64,000 nucleotides of DNA from Sulfuritalea sp. (GTDB taxonomy: Bacteria; Pseudomonadota; Gammaproteobacteria; Burkholderiales; Rhodocyclaceae). The position numbers and the translations under genes were made by a program. Where the stretch lies: NCBI GenBank assembly GCA_016710465.1, contig JADJVS010000016.1, positions 372,001 to 436,000 of the forward strand. Direction: 5' to 3'. Each line of letters opens with the position of its first letter. Position 1 is the stretch's first letter. This document shows positions 61,906-64,000 of this stretch, in pieces. Under the pieces are notes generated by a model that was not told the DNA's origin, searched no databases, and saw only the letters and a program-made list of their open reading frames with translations.

Positions 61906-61916
61906 AGGATTTGCCA

Positions 61917-63095
61917 ATGAACTCCACGCCTTACCGCACGCGGCTGTCAGCCGTGATCTTGATGGCCGCGATGTTGTCCGCATGCGGTGACGACGCAGGG
62001 AAGAAATCGGCGCCCCCGGGTGCCGGGATGCCGCCGCCCGAAGTGGACGTAATCACTGTTGCCGCCGGCAGCGCGACCGTTACGCAGGATCTGCCAGGCC
62101 GCCTGCAGGCAGTACGATCCGCTCAAGTAAGGGCCCGCGTCGAAGGCGTCGTGGAGAAGCGCCTGTTTACCGAGGGCACGGACGTCGCGGCCGGTACGCC
62201 TCTGTTCCAGATCGACGCCCGCACCTACCAGGCACAGGCCGTTGCGGCCGCAGCCGACCTCGCGGCAGCCAAAGCGGTGTTTGCCCGGTATACGCCGCTA
62301 CTCGAAATCAAGGCGGTCAGTCAGCAGGAGTTTGATGCCGCCGAGGCGCGCGTCAAGCAAGCTGAAGCCGCCTCGGCCAAAGCCAGGCTGGATCTCGAAA
62401 ACGCCGTTCCGCCAGCGCCGATTTCAGGCCGCATCGGCCGTGCGCTGGTCACCGAAGGCGCGCTGGTCGGCAAGGGCGAGGCGACGCATCTGGTCACCAT
62501 CGAACAACTCGATCCGATCCGGGTCGAGTTTTCGCAGTCCTATTCCGATCTATTGCGCCTGCAGCAGGCAGTCAAGAGTGGCAAGCAGAAGAAAGCGGAT
62601 GCTGCCAAGGTCGAACTCGTGCTGGAAGATGGTTCCGTTTATCCGGAGAAGGGCCGCCTCCAGTTCGCTGATCTGGCCGTCGATCCGAACAGCGGTGCCG
62701 TCGTTTTGCGCGCCGAGTTCCCCAATCCGCGCCGCGATCTGCTTCCTGGAACTTTTGTCCGGGTGCGCTTCCCGCAGACACAACTGGATGCCGCCATCCG
62801 GATCCCGCAACGCGCCGTTCAGGGCGGCGCCCAAGGCCAGTTCGTGATGGTGGTCGATGCCGAGGGCAAGGTGACACCGCGCCCGATCAAGACCAGCACC
62901 ATGTCCGGCGGCGACTTCATCGTCGACGAGGGCCTGAAAGGCGGCGAACTGGTGATCGTGAACGGCCTGCAGAAGGCCAGGCCGGGCACCGTCGTCAAGC
63001 CGCTGCCATGGACCCCGGGCGCGCCGGTCATGGCTCCCGGCAAGCCGGCCGCCGCCCCGGCCCCCGCTGCCAAGTCCAATGAAGAAAAGAAGTAA
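61917..63095 (+). CDS. RND efflux periplasmic adaptor
   Basis: A 392-residue lipoprotein; ATG 61917 has AAGGA 7 nt upstream and opens a signal peptide with LSAC lipobox. It has the AcrA fold: ATVTQDLPGRLQAVRSAQVRARVEGVVEKRLFTEGTDVAAGTPLFQIDARTYQAQ, a coiled-coil hairpin, APISGRIGRALVTEGALVGKGEATHLVTIEQLDPIRVEFSQS, and FPQTQLDAAIRIPQRAVQGGAQGQFVMVVD. The C-terminal tail is Ala/Pro/Lys-rich. It is followed by the pump gene after 3 bp. Confidence 0.95.
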   Translation: MNSTPYRTRLSAVILMAAMLSACGDDAGKKSAPPGAGMPPPEVDVITVAAGSATVTQDLPGRLQAVRSAQVRARVEGVVEKRLFTEGTDVAAGTPLFQIDARTYQAQAVAAAADLAAAKAVFARYTPLLEIKAVSQQEFDAAEARVKQAEAASAKARLDLENAVPPAPISGRIGRALVTEGALVGKGEATHLVTIEQLDPIRVEFSQSYSDLLRLQQAVKSGKQKKADAAKVELVLEDGSVYPEKGRLQFADLAVDPNSGAVVLRAEFPNPRRDLLPGTFVRVRFPQTQLDAAIRIPQRAVQGGAQGQFVMVVDAEGKVTPRPIKTSTMSGGDFIVDEGLKGGELVIVNGLQKARPGTVVKPLPWTPGAPVMAPGKPAAAPAPAAKSNEEKK

Positions 63096-63098
63096 GCC

Positions 63099-64000
63099 AT
63101 GATCCCAAAATTCTTCATTGACCGGCCGATCTTCGCCTGGGTCATCGCCATCATCATCGTGCTCGGCGGTTTGCTCGCCCTGCGCCAGCTGCCGGTGGCA
63201 AGCTATCCGGCGGTGGCGCCGCCGGCGCTGGCGATCACCGTCAACTACCCCGGCGCCTCGGCCACGGTGCTGGAGGAAACCGCGGTCGCCCTGATTGAAC
63301 AGGAACTCAACGGCATCGAGAACCTGCTTTACATGGAGTCCACCTCCGAGCAGAACATCGGCACCATCACCCTGACCTTCCAGGCCGGCACCAATCTCGA
63401 TCTGGCCTCGGTGGAGACCCAGAACCGCATCAAGCGCGCCGAGCCGCGCCTGCCCGAAGAGGTGCGGCGCCTGGGCATCACGGTGGTCAAGTCGGCGCGC
63501 AACTACCTGATGTTCGTTTCCCTGTTCTCGCCGGACAAGACGCTGGACAACGTTGCTCTCGGCAGTTACGCCGCGGCCAATGTGCTGGAAAGCATCCGCC
63601 GCACGCCGGGCGTGGGCGAGGCGATCCTGTTCGGCACCGAGTATTCGATGCGGCTGTGGATCAAGCCGGAGCGCCTGACGGCCTTCGGCCTGACCCCGGC
63701 CGATGTGGCGAAGGCGGTGCGGGCACAGAACGCCCAGATCGCCACCGGCGAGCTCGGCCAGGTGCCGGCCGCGCCGGGCCAGGAATATGCCGCCACCATC
63801 ATCACCCAGGGCCGCCTGTCCACTCCCGCCGAATTCGGCAACGTCATCATCAAGAGCGACGGACGCGGCGCCACGGTGCGCGTCAAGGATGTCGCCCGCG
63901 TCGAGCTCGGCGCGCAGGACTACAACATCGCCGCCCGCGTCGATGGCCAGCCCACGGCAGCGATTGCCGTGCGCACGGCGCCGGGCGCCAATGCGCTGAA
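63099..64000 (+). CDS. RND efflux pump, HAE1 family, 5' part, runs off the right edge
   Basis: The first 300 codons of an AcrB/MexB-like transporter: MIPKFFIDRPIFAWVIAIIIVLGGLLALRQLPVASYP helix, YPGASATVLEETAVALIEQELNGIENLLYMESTS and the porter-domain GTEYSMRLWIKPERLTAFGLTPADV. No interruption is seen. The transmembrane relay lies beyond the edge. Confidence 0.95.
   Translation, partial: MIPKFFIDRPIFAWVIAIIIVLGGLLALRQLPVASYPAVAPPALAITVNYPGASATVLEETAVALIEQELNGIENLLYMESTSEQNIGTITLTFQAGTNLDLASVETQNRIKRAEPRLPEEVRRLGITVVKSARNYLMFVSLFSPDKTLDNVALGSYAAANVLESIRRTPGVGEAILFGTEYSMRLWIKPERLTAFGLTPADVAKAVRAQNAQIATGELGQVPAAPGQEYAATIITQGRLSTPAEFGNVIIKSDGRGATVRVKDVARVELGAQDYNIAARVDGQPTAAIAVRTAPGANAL

Overview
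The window looks like a piece of a betaproteobacterial chromosome (high GC, RND and TetR-rich gene content, Rhodocyclales/Nitrosomonadales-like families such as DUF2934/DUF6781). This placement is inferred from gene content only. No rRNA, tRNA or CRISPR array was seen.

Bases 1 to about 33.9 kb are most of an integrative conjugative element (or a related plasmid) with an F-type (MPF-F) type IV secretion system and a MobH/TraI_2 relaxase. The transfer genes form three leftward operons. Operon 1 (33.86-20.14 kb) is lytic transglycosylase, OmpA-like lipoprotein, small membrane protein, traA, traL, traE, traK, traB, dsbC, traV, traC, trbI, traF, traH, traG. Operon 2 (17.87-15.23 kb) is a TraF-type signal peptidase and the relaxase traI. 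Operon 3 (9.75-3.4 kb) is traW, traU, trbC, a TraN-like gene pair, a small secreted protein and perhaps an HU gene. A short rightward unit at the left end encodes a PrtN-like regulator and a Lar-family anti-restriction protein. No integrase and no TraD coupling protein lie in the window, so the element must extend further left if it is complete.

The main unexpected signal is a 27-bp dyad, GAAATGCG-N11-CGCATTTC with a partly conserved centre. It occurs four times (985, 9791, 17911, 33897), each time just upstream of one of these four units. It looks like the operator of the element's transfer regulon. The PrtN-like protein, whose own gene carries a copy, is the obvious candidate for binding it.

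Defence and stability cargo sits between the operator-bearing operons. It comprises hipBA, a three-gene ABC-3C-like system (nuclease-like effector, middle component, zinc-hook ABC ATPase) with a downstream HExxH protein and a divergent DUF1643 gene, an AbiEi/AbiEii pair, and a truncated DUF4297 (Cap4-type nuclease) gene just right of the element.

From about 34.95 kb the content changes to chromosomal-type envelope genes. A leftward operon (44.5-34.9 kb) joins phospholipase A, a NodT-type outer-membrane factor, an HlyD adaptor, an RbbA-like ABC protein, an ABC-2 permease, a STAS-MlaE permease and a broken mlaF. Then come a PAS-GGDEF-EAL protein, a DUF2934 protein, glutathione S-transferase, Old Yellow Enzyme, a complete RND efflux operon with its TetR regulator, and a second region of mla/pldA remnants (55.2-57.7 kb) with one frameshift and two illegitimate junctions. 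The right end holds DUF2934/DUF6781, small membrane and thioesterase genes, two further TetR regulators and the start of a second RND efflux operon that runs off the edge.

The two pldA copies are direct repeats about 13 kb apart. The 34-57 kb region therefore shows repeated duplication, deletion and gene decay.
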